A stretch of 64,000 nt of DNA, from contig CM060731.1 of the NCBI GenBank assembly GCA_030704615.1, positions 52,142,001 to 52,206,000 of the forward strand, in the 5' to 3' direction. The notes under the pieces are model-generated. The model saw only the letters and a program-made list of their open reading frames with translations, was not told where the DNA came from and did not search any database. Both the position numbers and the translations under genes were made by a program. This document shows, in pieces, positions 37,985-61,373 of this stretch; positions within the stretch are counted from its first letter, which is position 1; the number at the start of each line of letters is the position of its first letter. Source of the stretch: Takakia lepidozioides (taxonomy: Eukaryota; Streptophyta; Takakiopsida; Takakiales; Takakiaceae).

Positions 37985-38004
37985 GCGGGAAAAATGGCGG
38001 GAAA
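37985..38004 (+). promoter_or_regulatory. Two E2F-type sites upstream of MCM4
   Basis: GCGGGAAA at 37985-37992 and GGCGGGAAA at 37996-38004 match the reverse complement of the E2F consensus TTTSSCGC (TTTCCCGC). They lie about 140-160 bp upstream of the MCM4 ATG. MCM genes of plants and animals are classical E2F targets in late G1/S. An ATG at 37994 opens an upstream frame of about 92 codons that overlaps the MCM4 start in another frame; if transcribed, it could reduce translation. Confidence 0.6.
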
Positions 38005-38145
38005 CGCCATCTCTCTGGTGTTTCTTCTCGCAGTGTGTTTGTGCATGCGAAGAAGGAAGCGAGGAAGGAGCGAGGGATGGAGGGTTGATGTGTTTGTGGT
38101 GTGTAAGAGCTGGGAATCAAGCTTTAGTGTGGTTTCTGCAACGGT

Positions 38146-50280
<12,135 letters not shown>

Positions 50281-51538
50281 GACTTGTCTGTCTCTCTTTC
50301 TCTTATAAATTCCCTTTCTTTGGATCTCATGTGTAGGGTGTGGGGTGTTAAAAATGTGTAGAGGCTCCAACTGCTGGCTTCTGCAGTTTATTGTGCCAAG
50401 AGTTACCATAGCAATTTCTACAGCTGTGCCTGTAAATTATTAATCATTTAGAAATTTGAACCTTACAAATACATTCCTGACTACCACATTCATCTACCCC
50501 CAGAAAATCAGGAAGATCCACCATTGGAATGGGTAGAGTATAACAAAATGCTATTGTGAATTTTTGAAGCCCACTCAAAAATTGCATGGCAAAAATGGTT
50601 TGTGTCCATTTGAAATTTCTGATGTAGATGCCCTCCATAATGTGATTATATGGTACTCAAGGGTCTCTCTGGAAGACTGATATCTCTACCCAGGGGATAT
50701 TCCCTTTTCCTCTGTATGCTTGGGCGCTAAAGCGGGGAAATAGCCAGTAAAGCACACCAAGCTAGATGGGGAGGATCACTCGCTAGAGGAGACTCACAGG
50801 TGGGCCAATCAAATTACATGCAAGGTATCAAGTGTAAATCATCCAAATGCCAGGCACATTCAAGTACGGTTTTGAGCACCCAAAACATCTTGCGTTTGGC
50901 ATAAGCCATCCGCTTTTTATATTAAGAGAAGGGCTAATTTGGAATGGCAAATGGTGGCCTCCTATTGGCTGCCAGGATTTCTTTAAGTTTCTTCCACACA
51001 TCAGTAGTCACCCTGTGTGATTAGGTTACTGTTGGAATGAGACAAGGGCCTTGGCTAATTTTAGGTACATTTAATCAGCCATACCAACCACCCTACTTTT
51101 CATCCAGCTTACGAACAGAAGAGCATCTGCAATAGGTGGAATACTCCATCTTACATATGTAAGACTCGCCCACGCCAATAGGAGCGAGCTCCAGCGAGCT
51201 TCGGTAATTGTACCAAAGCAAGGCCTACCGAGCCAAATACAATTTCAAAGGAAAGACTAGGCATCCGATAGGAGAGGGATGAAAAAACCTTTGGTAGGAA
51301 AACCTTACCCTGCAAAATGGGTGAAGGATAAAACCCCCAAGAGGAAAAACCCCAATCCATACAATTGATGCAAGCTCATAAGAGCAGTCTCTAGCTCTAA
51401 TCTCTCTCACAATCAGATGTCTATAAAAATGCTAAAGCTAGCTGGTGAAGTCAAGCCAAGCCAATAAATCTGATGCAGCTCCACCACTGCACATAGCCAA
51501 GGTTTAAAAAGCAGAAAGCATGGATTCATGATCTGCAC
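50281..51538. other. Intergenic region right of MCM4
   Basis: No gene or known repeat is recognised. Short frames on both strands lack motifs. It probably includes the MCM4 3' untranslated region at its left edge. Confidence 0.4.
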
Positions 51539-52235
51539 TCATGCAGCACGGCCAGGGGTTAGAACAACACGACGGCCTTCTACGTTAATACAAGTGAGAT
51601 CAAAAACTAGTTTGCAATGCACAAGAGAATCAAGGTGTACAGTGTGGGAAAGAGGAGGAACAGAGGGATGTTGAGGGAGCAGCCAATACTGTCTCCCCCG
51701 CAAGACCTCCGTAATAAGATATGGGCCCTCGATACGTTTGGTAGCCTTGGAAATGATCTTCCCTTGCTGAAGCCGTACACACACAGATTGTCCCTGCAGA
51801 AATTCCTCTGAATAGCACACACGCCGGTTATAATTGTGAGCCTGAATCACTTGAGCTTTAGCTATGTTGGTTTTAGCATAAGAGATTAATTTTTGCCTCT
51901 TAGCACTCATCTCAACCAAGAATGCATCCCAATCAACAGGTTCAGTACTGACATGAATCAGCGGAGTGTCATGCAAAGGGCTGCGAGCAAGTCTGCCATA
52001 TACGAGCTCAAAGGGAGTATACCCGGTACTTGCGTGAACTGAAGTCCTATGAGCAAAAATCAATACTAAAAGAGTCACATCTCAATCACCCAACAGAGAA
52101 CCATTCTTTTCCATCATGGAACACATGGTCTTGTTGAACCGCTCAGTCAGACCGTTGCACTGGGGATGATAAGGCGCCGTGGTGCGATGTTTTACCCCTA
52201 GATTGAAGCATATCACTTGCACAGGGATGCCTCGG
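51539..52235 (-). pseudogene. Retrotransposon integrase fragment
   Basis: Read from 52235 down, the - strand has LGVKHRTTAPYHPQCNGLTE with RFNKTM following. This is the region around the third catalytic acid of an rve-type integrase. After one in-frame TGA (about 52078-52080) comes STGYTPFELVYGR and a C-terminal domain with GPYLITEV and HTVHLDSLV. The frame stops abruptly on its 5' side at about 52235, where GAGC-rich sequence begins, so it was cut by another insertion. It is a different, more diverged element than the chromovirus at 54.8 kb. Confidence 0.75.
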
Positions 52236-52345
52236 CGTGAGCCTGGTCACGTGAGCGCATGAGCGCAACTGCGCTCACGCCACGTCACCTTGCGCAAATG
52301 CCACGTCACCTTGCGCAAATGCCACGTCACGGGGCTCACTCCACG
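52236..52345. repeat. GAGC-rich, ACGTCAC-rich repeats (possible element terminus)
   Basis: The stretch contains CGTGAGCGCATGAGC, very close to the CATGAGCGCATGAGC of the TIR element at 2685. It is followed by a duplicated GCCACGTCACCTTGCGCAAAT unit and further CACGTCA words. It abuts the broken integrase and lies on the same side of methyltransferase-like copy 2 as the left TIR does of copy 1. I could not find a matching right end or target duplication. Confidence 0.4.
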
Positions 52346-53248
52346 TCATCACACATGAAGGCCGGGTCACCACGCGCCCAGAAAGAAGTGGAGTGTATTC
52401 CCGCGGATTGGCACCCTTTACCGCGGAAACAAGCTGGACGTCATAATAAAAGGCATTGAATAAAGGATGGATGAATGTACAGTTGGATGATAAACAGATG
52501 GATGAGGGATGGATAAGAGTAAAATGGATGAATGTATAATGGATGTTGAGCAATGACAAAAATTCATGACAGGAAGATGCATGACCAAAACTTTTGACGA
52601 ATGCACAACGTAGAATTATATTTATCAGGAAAGTTCCATATTCGATGTGCCTGAAATGTTTGCGACAAAGCAGCAAGTGAGAATGCCCTTCAGGCCCTGG
52701 CGGGAGCCATGCCCACAGCAGCTGCAACAGAAGCAGGATCAGCTTGTGATTGTACGAGGGAGAGTGCAGACCAAGGCTTCTGTCCACTCTGAAGACAGTA
52801 AATATGACGCAGAGGCGCTTTTGGCTCAAAACGTTGAAGAAAAAACCGTATATCTGGAGAGGACCCAAACGTCATTTGAAGGTTGAACATAGGCTCTACT
52901 GATAGGCCGTCATGTCAATGGGAGAATGATGCTGGATGTATACGGAAGGAACCTCACTTGGGAGTGGAAGGTTTGTGGGGTGGATTAAAGAGTACAGAGG
53001 ATGAATGTACAATGGATGTTGAACAAAGGAAAAAATTCATGAATGAAGTACGCATGAATACACTGTAGATGAATGCACAATGGATATGAGAAGAGTCAGG
53101 GAGGTTTGTGAGATGGATTCATACATATTGCAATTTAAATGAAAGTTGATTCTGTGATTATTATTTGTTCTAAAGGAACAACTACGGTGGAGGAAGGGGA
53201 TTCAACGTTTTCCAGATAGTATGAAAATGAATATTAAAAGAATACAGT
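52346..53248. other. ATGGATGAATG-rich spacer
   Basis: Words of the type GGATGAATGTACAATGGATG recur at 52465-52560 and 52995-53095. A 79-codon + strand frame (52647-52886) has no recognisable motif. No gene is called. Confidence 0.35.
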
Positions 53249-54699
53249 TCAGTCTGACTCAGAGTCAGTACAATGTATCCCCGCTTCCTCTGCATCTACG
53301 TCTAAGTATTTTAGAACACCGGATCCACGCTGGACACACCTACGGCTGGCCACTAAAAAGTCAAGGGATAGGGACTCGGCCGCGTGAAGTGCCATTGCTT
53401 CGGCATAAACAGGAAGCAGAAAATTGGAAAAGGGGCTGTCGCAAACAGACTCGCCAGAAATGACTGTATCTCCTGAAGATCCACCGCTGTCTTTCCTGAA
53501 AGACAGCCTGAAAAAGTTATTACTGTAACTTTGATGTTATTGAGAAATTGAGTATGGCTCCCAAAGAGGGTTTAGCACTTACTCACATGAAAAGTCGTTG
53601 TCGACCTGCTTATCTTCGGGATCGTCATCATTTCGAATTTGAATCCGATCAGTCTGTGTGCCTGAAGTGGAGCCAGACAAAAGGGGGAGGAGCACTGTGT
53701 TGTAGAGGTCAAAATCACCCTCCATGCCAAAAAGGCTTCTTCCGCTTGCCTTGCATGCATGGTAAGTTGCTCATGCACCAGACAGGAGGACATGAACAGT
53801 TTGGTGGGGGGGATTTAAGCAGATGAAACTGTTGAAAGAAAACCAATTCGGAAGGGAAAGAACGAACCTATGGACACAGAAAGATCGACCACCCGTGCAG
53901 AGCGGTGGCTGCATGACTCCAGCAGTATTTGCATGAACGCTGGGGACTTTTCCTTTGCACCTCTCCAGGGAGTGCCATCTGGTCTCTTCAGAGTCTGACT
54001 GGACTGCATGAAGTTGTACAAAATGTCATCGACATGGGGCTCATAGGGGGGGTTGACGAAACAACCCTGGTCAGAAATCTCAAAGCTGCGGATGGAGGAT
54101 GGTGTCTTTGAGGTGCGAATCCACCGCAGGCAGATCGCCTCGAACATCCTCGTCTGCCAAAGATAGCAGGTTAGTGTGGTAAACACAATCTATAGTGGAA
54201 GTGTGTACATCGGCTATTCAGAACTCAGACACAAAAAAATCATGAATCGGTGATGATCGGTGTCGATCATTATAGATTCTACTAGAGTGGAGCTGCAGAG
54301 AACATTGAAACTCATCATGAAAGCACAAGCAGAAGGGAGACGGCATACCAGCTGACCAGGGAAACCCCCTTTCACAAGGTAGAGGCTGTTCACACAATTC
54401 CATGTGCGCAAAACTAAAACCCTGAAGACTTAAGGTATGATGCCAATGCCCGACGACTATCATTGTCACATGACTAAAAAAGCAGAAGTGTCCCTGCATC
54501 AGAGAGGAAGTTGTTACAGAACCCAAACACCCAACTCCAGTAGTTGTCCTCGAATTTGTTCCAGCCTGGCGTCTTGCCCTTTGGAAGAACTTCTGGCACA
54601 GTCTGGCCATCCGGGATGTCGAGAATGACAATGTCGGCCGCATAAGTTTTCTGCACACCGCACACGAAGGTGGGACCTGTGCTCACCTGCAACAGACAT
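53249..54699 (-). pseudogene. Methyltransferase-like gene, copy 2 (degenerate, 5' truncated)
   Basis: Read downward. The first exon (54699 to about 54350) has ADIVILDIPDGQT, a motif-IV-like strand and loop, then WNKFEDNYWSW and DAGTLLLF, after which a T6 run shifts the frame into SHVTMIVVG. The next exon (about 54145-53955) has RPDGTPWRGAKEKSPAFMQ and ARVVDLSVSIG, the motif-I position with glycines lost. A following block (about 53757-53600) has GRSLFGMEGDFDLYN, matching FSFEGDTALYD of copy 1. The last block (about 53400-53249) has FLLPVYAEA and an acidic end (DSESD) before the stop. The upstream exons present in copy 3 are absent; the chromovirus begins about 80-100 bp away. It is probably a pseudogene. 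Confidence 0.55.
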
Positions 54700-54795
54700 G
54701 TTTTTTTATAAGAACAATGGCAAGAATGTTTTCAAAGAACGAGACTGAAATACTGCCAACGAAACTTTCAGAGAAAAATCTGCGAGATCGATGGA

Positions 54796-57700
54796 GTGGA
54801 TCTCATTTTGGGGATGACCTTTTTGAGCAAATCCGGAGCGGTCATAGATGGCCGCAAGAGAGTAGTCACACTGCCATGTGGGAATGGTGGCGAGGTTTTA
54901 CGAATGTCAGAAACGCCCAAATCCGTGGGAGGGCGAATAAACCTTCTGTCAGCAAGGGAGTGGGCCGTGGAGGAGACACACGAACCCCAGTTTTTGCTTT
55001 ACATTAGAGAAGTGAAGGGAGAAGGCGATGGGGAGCCGAGCCCAGATTGGATCAAGGGGATTTTGGAGAAATACCAGGATGTGATGCCGGAGGATTTACC
55101 AAGCGGCTTGCCACCGCGAAGAGGAGTTGACCACAAGATTGAGGTGATACCAGGATCAGAACCGCATGCCAAGGCGCCCTACCGGTTGAGCCACAGAGAG
55201 TTGGTCGAGCTGAAGACTCAGCTCAAGGATCTAATGTCAAAGGGGTACATCCGGCCGAGTAAGTCACCTTACGGAGCCCCGGTGCTATTTGCAGACAAGA
55301 AGGATGGGACGCTGCGGATGTGTGTCGATTACAGGGCTCTGAATAAGGTGACTATCAAAAACCGGTACCCTTTGCCAAGGATCGACGACCTCGGTTGGCA
55401 GGAGCGAAGTATTTCAGCCGGATCGACTTGCGCTCCGGCTATCACCAAATTCGGGTGGCGGAAGGAGATGAGGAGAAGACCGCGTGCAGGACAAGGTATG
55501 GTTCATATGAGTTCTTGGTGATGCCTTTTGGGCTCACCAATGCACCAGCGACATTTAGCACGCTGATGAACAGTCTTTTTCAGGAGTGGTTGGATGACTT
55601 TGTGATCGTGTACATCGACGACATCTTGGTGTACTCGAAAACAAAGGAGGAGCACCTGGAGCACCTCAAAAGGGTGTTCCAAAAATTGCGAGAAGGGAAG
55701 CTGTATGCCAAAGCTTCAAAGTGCGAATTCGGGGTCACGAAAGTGGAGTTCTTGGGGCATGTGATTACACAGGATGGGATCAAAATGGATGACAAAAAGG
55801 TGAGGGCGATCTTGGACTGGGAGCCTCCGACTTCGGTCCCGGGAGTGCGATCCTTCCTAGGACTCGCCTCCTATTACCGGAAGTATGTGAGAAATTTCGC
55901 CAAGATTGCGGGACCGCTGTCAGACCTTCTGTGTAAATCTAAAGTCTGGGCATGGAACACCTTTTGTGGCCAAGCTTTTGCTGAATTGAAGCAGCGGATG
56001 GCGGAAGCTCCAGTCTCGAAAATCCCGGAGTTCGATCGTCCATTTGAGATTCATACAGATGCGTCGGACTTCGCGATTGGGGGAGTACTTATGCAAGATG
56101 GACGTCCAGTGGCTTACAAAAGTAAGAAACTGAATGAAGTGGAGCGACGGTGGCCAACGCACGAAAAAGTGATGAAGGCGGTGGTGCATTGCCTTGAGCT
56201 TTGGCGCCACTATGTTGGTTCCAACCCAGTGAAGGTGTTCACGGACAATGTCACAGTGAAGTATTTTGCCACGCAGCCCAAGTTGTCCCCAAAACAACTT
56301 AGGTGGCAAGATACTTTGGCGGTGTTCGACGTGGATATCCAGTACAAACCGGGACGGGACAATGTGGTGGCCGATGCTTTAAGTAGAAAGCAGCAGCTCT
56401 TGTTGGTGTACAAGGGCGACGGCGCTCCAAAAGAAGATCCGGAAGGCTTGCCGGAAGGATGAGCTGGCGAAGTCCGTGTTGCAAGACTTGAGGATGGGGG
56501 TTAAATCGCAGTTCCACTTGCAAAATGGACTGCTCCGGTATAAGCAAAAGCGTCTCTACGTGCCGAAGGGAGGGATCAGGGATAGTCTCTTGAGAGAATG
56601 CCATGATAGCCCGCTTGCGGGCCACGGCGGAGCCAAGCGCACTGCGGCACTCTTGAAGAAAGAGTATTTCTGGCCCAAACTGAGGGAGGAGGCAAAGGAG
56701 TATGTCAAGACATGCACCACATGCCAACAAAACCGGAGCGAGTACAAAAAGCAAGCGGGGCTGTTACAACCCTTGCCGATTCCAGAGGGGACTTGGGAAA
56801 GCGTCTCGATGGATTTCATGACTGCTATGCCGCTGTCAAAAAGATTCGATGCAATCATGGTGGTGGTAGATAGGTTCAGTAAAATGGGCCATTTCATCCC
56901 CACCAAGGAGACGACAACGGCGCAGGAGACAGGGCGACTTTACTTCGCCCACGTCTTAAAGCATCATGGAGTCCCGAAGGATATTGTCTCGGACCGCGAT
57001 CCAAAGTTTACGAGTAAATTCTGGAGAGCACTTTGGAAGAAGATGAGGACAAGGCTGAAGATGAGCACCGCCTTCCGACCTACGACGGACGGCCAAACGG
57101 AAAGAGTGAATTCCGTAGTGAAGCAATTCTTGTGGAATTACGTGTCGGCAGACCAATCAGACTGGATGGAACACTTAGACGCGGCAGAGTTCTGTTATAA
57201 TAACACAGAACACTCCGCAACGGGAGTTTCCCCTTTTGTATTGGTCTATGGAAAAGCACCGCTGGTGCCGACAAGTTGGGCCGCCCAAGGACGTTGAGGA
57301 ACCGGCAGTAGCGGCGGTACTGGAAGAACGCGAGCGTTTGTTGAAGCTCGCAAAGTACAATATTGCCAAAGCTAGGAAACGGTATGAAAGGCAGGCGAAT
57401 CGGAAGCAGAGGGAAGTGAAGTTTGAGGCAGGCACAGAGGTCTGGTTGAACATCAAGAATTTCCGACTACCTCCGGAAGTGAGTCCGAAGTTCGTACCTC
57501 CGTATGCGGGACCCTTTCGCATTCGGAAGGTTATGAATGAGGATGTGTATGAATTGGAGCTGCCGGCAAACAGCAAGGTGCACCCAGTATTCCATGTCTC
57601 CCTTTTGAAGCCTTACTTCAAAGATGAAGTGCGTCCGAATCGGCATCAAGTGTTGCGTCCGCCACCTATGCTGTTGGATCATGAAAATGAACCTGAGTAC

Positions 57701-57877
57701 GAGGTGGAGGCAATACTTAAGTCGAGGAGGTTCAGGAACCGAGAAACGGAGTATCTCGTCAAATGGAAGGGCTATCATCATGTGGAGGCATCTTGGGTGC
57801 GTGCCTCAGAAATGGGAAACGCATCTGAGGCGGTTGCAGCTTTCAAAGGACGACCTCAAAAGCGGAAGAAGCGTTGA
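54796..57877 (+). mobile_element. Ty3/gypsy chromovirus pol (5' truncated, frameshifted)
   Basis: Domains in order on the + strand: end of the protease (LILGMTFL, 54805); reverse transcriptase ([16 protein letters not shown], then YIDDILVYS at about 55612); RNase H (IHTDASDFAIGGVL, 56050); integrase with an HHCC finger (HGGAKRTAAL to CTTCQQNR), SMDFMTAMP, SDRDPKFTS and TDGQTERVN; a GPFRI/HPVFHVS C-terminal region; and a chromodomain (YEVEAILKSRR to YLVKWKGY, about 57690-57790), which places it among chromoviruses. Frame changes near 55390, 56460 and 57290 break the polyprotein. Gag, the first part of protease and the 5' LTR are missing. A polypurine run (GTGGGGGAGGAAA, 57899-57911) marks the likely start of a 3' LTR. 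Confidence 0.9.
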
Positions 57878-57911
57878 TGGGGACATCAACCTTGGAGCGT
57901 GGGGGAGGAAA

Positions 57912-58783
57912 TGCATGCTTAGCCCGGTTTAGCTAGCTCAGGAATCCGATTGCAAAAACTTGTATTGTACAAAAATTTGTTATAAAGGAAATGGGTTCCA
58001 AATATTGTGCGTCCTATTGTGTTTGGAATGGTGATGCATGGTGTGGTTGGCCAGTGTGTAGAATGCATGCTAGCTTACAAAAGTGGGAGAGGTAAATTGG
58101 GTTAATCGTGTGTTTGCGCAGTGCCGAAATCGGGTGACTCCCATCCAAGGGGCAAGGAAACTTGCGCCTTATTTGGGAGTTCACGTGCTAGTGCGCACCT
58201 GGCGCGTGCGCGTACTATAACTGCACTACCGAGGGGGTTGCCTTGTAGTGCGGGCTAACGCGGAAGCTACGTGCTTCCGTTCACGTACTATAATCGTGTA
58301 GCCTCGGGACGAAGTCGTAGTGCGGCTTCGGCATGTTCCCGTACCTCAGGCCAGCATTCCAAGGCGGACCCAATTGTAGTGATTGGGACGCACGGTTGGT
58401 TCAAGGTTATCTTCCTAGTCAAAGAGGGTTCCAGGTGAACCCTTGCTCAAGGTGATGCCAAAAGCAGCATCATGAGCGATCGCAAGCAATGTTGTTGCAG
58501 TAAGGCGATTCGATCCTCGGGGAGGATCGTTCCTTGGCCTTGAAGTAGGCCAAGAAGAGTGCACTGGGAGGAGCTGGAGAGGCTCCACCCTTGGCCGGGA
58601 CTTGGAGGAAGTCGGCCGAACTAGCTAGTGGAGAGTAGAGTCAAGTGTGGGGTTTGGTTCTTTGCCATGGGACGCCATGGTGCGGAAACAAACTCCTTGA
58701 TGTGGGACGCCACAACTTGGATGTTCGTTTCTACAAAATGGACAAGTCGATGAGGACATCGACTCCCTGTTGGTAGGGGTGTG
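57912..58783 (+). other. Probable 3' LTR and downstream non-coding retroelement DNA
   Basis: The sequence follows the polypurine tract of the chromovirus and contains a TATAAAGG at about 57980. No second LTR copy exists in the window to set its end. Near 58750-58783, GATGAGGACATCGAC and TGGTAGGGGTGTG resemble the pol end and polypurine tract of a related element, just before the arm that starts TGTCGCGGCCC. Confidence 0.4.
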
Positions 58784-59301
58784 TGTCGCGGCCCTTTGCC
58801 TTGAGGGCGGGGGGTCGGGACACATGAGGGGCTGCCCCTGTGGTGGGGGCAGCGGCAGCGATAGGTATGGGGGGCTGAAGCACCCTTGAGTGTCCAAGGC
58901 ACTCAAGGAGGCGGAGGCGCTCACTAGGTGGAGCCCTGCACACCGGGTTGCGGTGGGGGTGGCTCCACAAGGGGTGGTGGTAGCTTAGCGGGTCTTAGTG
59001 GGGGTGGCATGGGACTCACCATAGGGTGGAGACCTCGTGGTGGGAGTCGTGGGGAGTCTTGGGACTCATCACGGCCCAATGGGGTCGTGGTGAGAGGTCC
59101 AAGACTCACCGCGACTCACCACCGGGAGTCGAGGGTCTTCGTGGTGGTTCGCCATAAAATGGCATGGCTGGTTGTGAAACCCCCGCGGACAGCTACAGAA
59201 GTATATATAGGGAGTAGTAACCCCGAGAACGGTGCAAGCTCGTTGGTGACCAAAAACTAGTGAGTAAGCAAGCGAGCCGGAAAGCGACCAAAGAGTGGGG
59301 A
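58784..59301 (+). repeat. LTR-like arm, forward
   Basis: It starts TGTCGCGGCCCTTTGCC and contains GTATATATAGGGAGTAG, a TATA box typical of an LTR U3/R boundary. It is about 96 percent identical, by eye, to the reverse complement of 59893-60411. Frames inside it on either strand are simple translations of the repeat. Confidence 0.75.
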
Positions 59302-59489
59302 GCTGTTCCGGACTGCCATCTACCAAAGGGAATTCCACTAGGCCCAAATAGGTGGAGGGTCTTTCGGGAGAGCAAAGGGGGACCGTTATGTCCCGGTGAG
59401 CAGCCAAAGCTCCGAGTTGGCCCGGCGGCCAGGTTGGGAGTCAGGCGCGCGCATCAAAGTGAGTAACTATGACTTGAAGGGGAGCTTAC

Positions 59490-59892
59490 CGAAGTGAGGT
59501 GCGTGACACGTTCAGCCATTGCAAGTTCCGAGTTGTGGAGGGCAGTATTTGGCTCGAAGGCGAATACATGCCTGTCGGACAACGTCCCTGCCCACATTGA
59601 AGCACCTGAGGAACAATGCGGGCGGTTAATAGCTTGCGGCATGCAATTGCAATCGGGCCAGGGGACAAACTGAGCACGTGAAGGCTTACCCGTGCCGCAT
59701 GTGAGGTCCAGAATCCGCCCTTGGACATCCGAGCACGTCTCCATGAGGGTTTGGATGAAAGCAGGGCTCCGGGTCCGGCTGTACCGCCACGGTTTGCCTG
59801 TCTTTGTGTCCTTCGGCATACTGGAGTGGGGCACATAGTTGTAGAGGACATCGTAGGTAACAGGGTCCACAGCGGCATCAACAAGACGACCG
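59490..59892 (-). pseudogene. Methyltransferase-like exons trapped between LTR arms
   Basis: Exon 59892-59690 encodes GRLVDAAVDPVTYDVLYNYV, KPWRY, SPAFIQTLMETC and ILDLTCGTG, the best motif I of the family, and ends at a clean GTAAGC donor. Exon 59605-59490 follows an AG acceptor and encodes MWAGTLSDRHVFAFEPNTAL, then a GTAAGC donor. Exon order and strand fit the 3' continuation of copy 3 (61374-63996). The first exon starts abruptly at the LTR-like arm at 59893, so insertion or rearrangement broke the gene here. The C-terminal exon is not found. Confidence 0.6.
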
Positions 59893-60411
59893 TCCCCACT
59901 CTTTGGTCGCTTTCCGGCTCGCTCGCTTACTCACTAGTTTTTGGTCACCAACGGGCTTGCACCGTTCTCGGGGTTACTACTCCCTATATATACTTCTATA
60001 GCTGTCCGCGGGAGATTTACAACCAGCCATGCCATTTTATGGCGAACCACCACGAAAACCCTCGACTCCCGGTGATGAGTCGCGGTGAGTCTTGGCCCAC
60101 TCACCACGGCCCCTATGGACCGTGATGAGTCCCAAGACTCCCCACGACTCCCACCACGAGGTCTCCGCCCCCATGGTGAGTCCTATGCCACCCCCACTAA
60201 GTCCCGTTAAGCTACCACCACCCCTTGTGGAGCCACCCCCACCGCAACCCGGTGTGCGGGGCTCCACCTAGTGAGCGCCTCCGCCTCCTTGAGTGCCTTG
60301 GGCACTCAAGGGTGCTTCAGCCCCCCATACCTATCCCTGCCGCTGCCCCCACCACAGGGGCAGCCCCTCATGTGTCCTGACCCCCTGCCCTCAAGGCAAA
60401 GGGCCGCGACA
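59893..60411 (-). repeat. LTR-like arm, reverse
   Basis: This is the inverted partner of 58784-59301 and ends with the complement of TGTCGC at 60411. Together the arms flank 591 bp that carry methyltransferase-like exons. Both arms stop matching at the same base (GTGGGGA), which suggests this arm is truncated there. Confidence 0.75.
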
Positions 60412-60569
60412 GGCGTTGACGACATTCAGATCTGGAGCATTCGTGTGGTCCTGAAAGGTCCTTGGAGCAGTTCTCAGAGCCATTTCAATCTATTTTTTTC
60501 ATTCTGTTATATACTTGCATCTTACTCACTGAGCGCTTTTGTGGGTTGGGATTTAACTTTTTTTTTCAG

Positions 60570-61220
60570 GTACACGAAATATGTGCTTAGGAAGGAAATC
60601 ACCTAAGCAGAATTCCAGACTATCTTGACATGTGGTCGGACCCTGCAAACGATCCAACCATGTATACTGCAGGGATATTGAAAGACTGGAGTCCTTCTCA
60701 CTTCAGAGATTGTGGGTGGTACCTTGACTGCCCACCGGAGCACACGACCTTTCAAGAACAGCATATGAAATACTTGAACAATAACGCTGAGATGTTGGCG
60801 CCTTTGACTGACGAAGAGTACCAACGAAACATAGCAACATTGGCTGCCAAGGAGCCTGATGCTCAGGGAACGCCGCAGAAGGGAAAGAAGACGGGCCGCA
60901 AACCAAAAGACAAGGTTGTTGATGTCATAGCCATCTCACCAGCAAAGCCAAAGGACAAAGACAAGTCCAAAGAGAAGGAAAAGGACAAGGGGAAGGAGAA
61001 AGAAAAGGAGATGGAGAGTGGGCAGGACTTTACTGCTGGAAGATATACCCGCACTGTTCAGTGCGTGTTCGATGCCAAGCCACACCCTTCCCGTTCTGAT
61101 TCGGCAGGAGAGATGAAAATTGTTAATGAGGGTTGGCTGTCGATGATGCAGAGTCGAAAGAGAGAATACACTGGGGTGCCATCCCCTACCTGGGACAATA
61201 TAATCTCATTCTTCAATCTG
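60570..61220 (+). pseudogene. Methyltransferase-like gene, copy 4 (single exon, + strand)
   Basis: After a TTTTTTTTCAG acceptor the exon reads YTKYVLRK, then, after a one-base frame shift, HLSRIPDYLDMWSDPAND and MYTAGILKDW. This matches the copy 3 exon HLSFEPPFFLAWRNPGAD and MYTDDIVKEW. A Lys/Glu-rich coiled segment follows (about 60930-61020), then FTAGRYTRTVQCVF and SFFNL before a GTGAGA donor. No other exons of this copy are seen. It lies head-to-head against copy 3 and just right of the reverse LTR-like arm. Confidence 0.55.
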
Positions 61221-61373
61221 GTGAGAATTCGGAATTTGAACGTAGACCCTCTTCTCACAAAGCAATATGCCTCAAACACCAATCTCTGCACATCCAACAA
61301 AAGAGGGATCAACTCCGGGATCTAGTTTAGATACACCACAATATGAGGTGAATGCAATAGATTGATAACTTAC

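Noticed and set aside
52275-52868. 197-codon - strand frame
   Set aside because: It has repeat-derived ends and Ile/His-rich low-complexity content, with no motif or homologous counterpart in the other copies.
58621-59260. Several frames on both strands inside the LTR-like arm
   Set aside because: The same frames recur in the inverted arm; they are GC-rich and proline/glycine-rich repeat translations.
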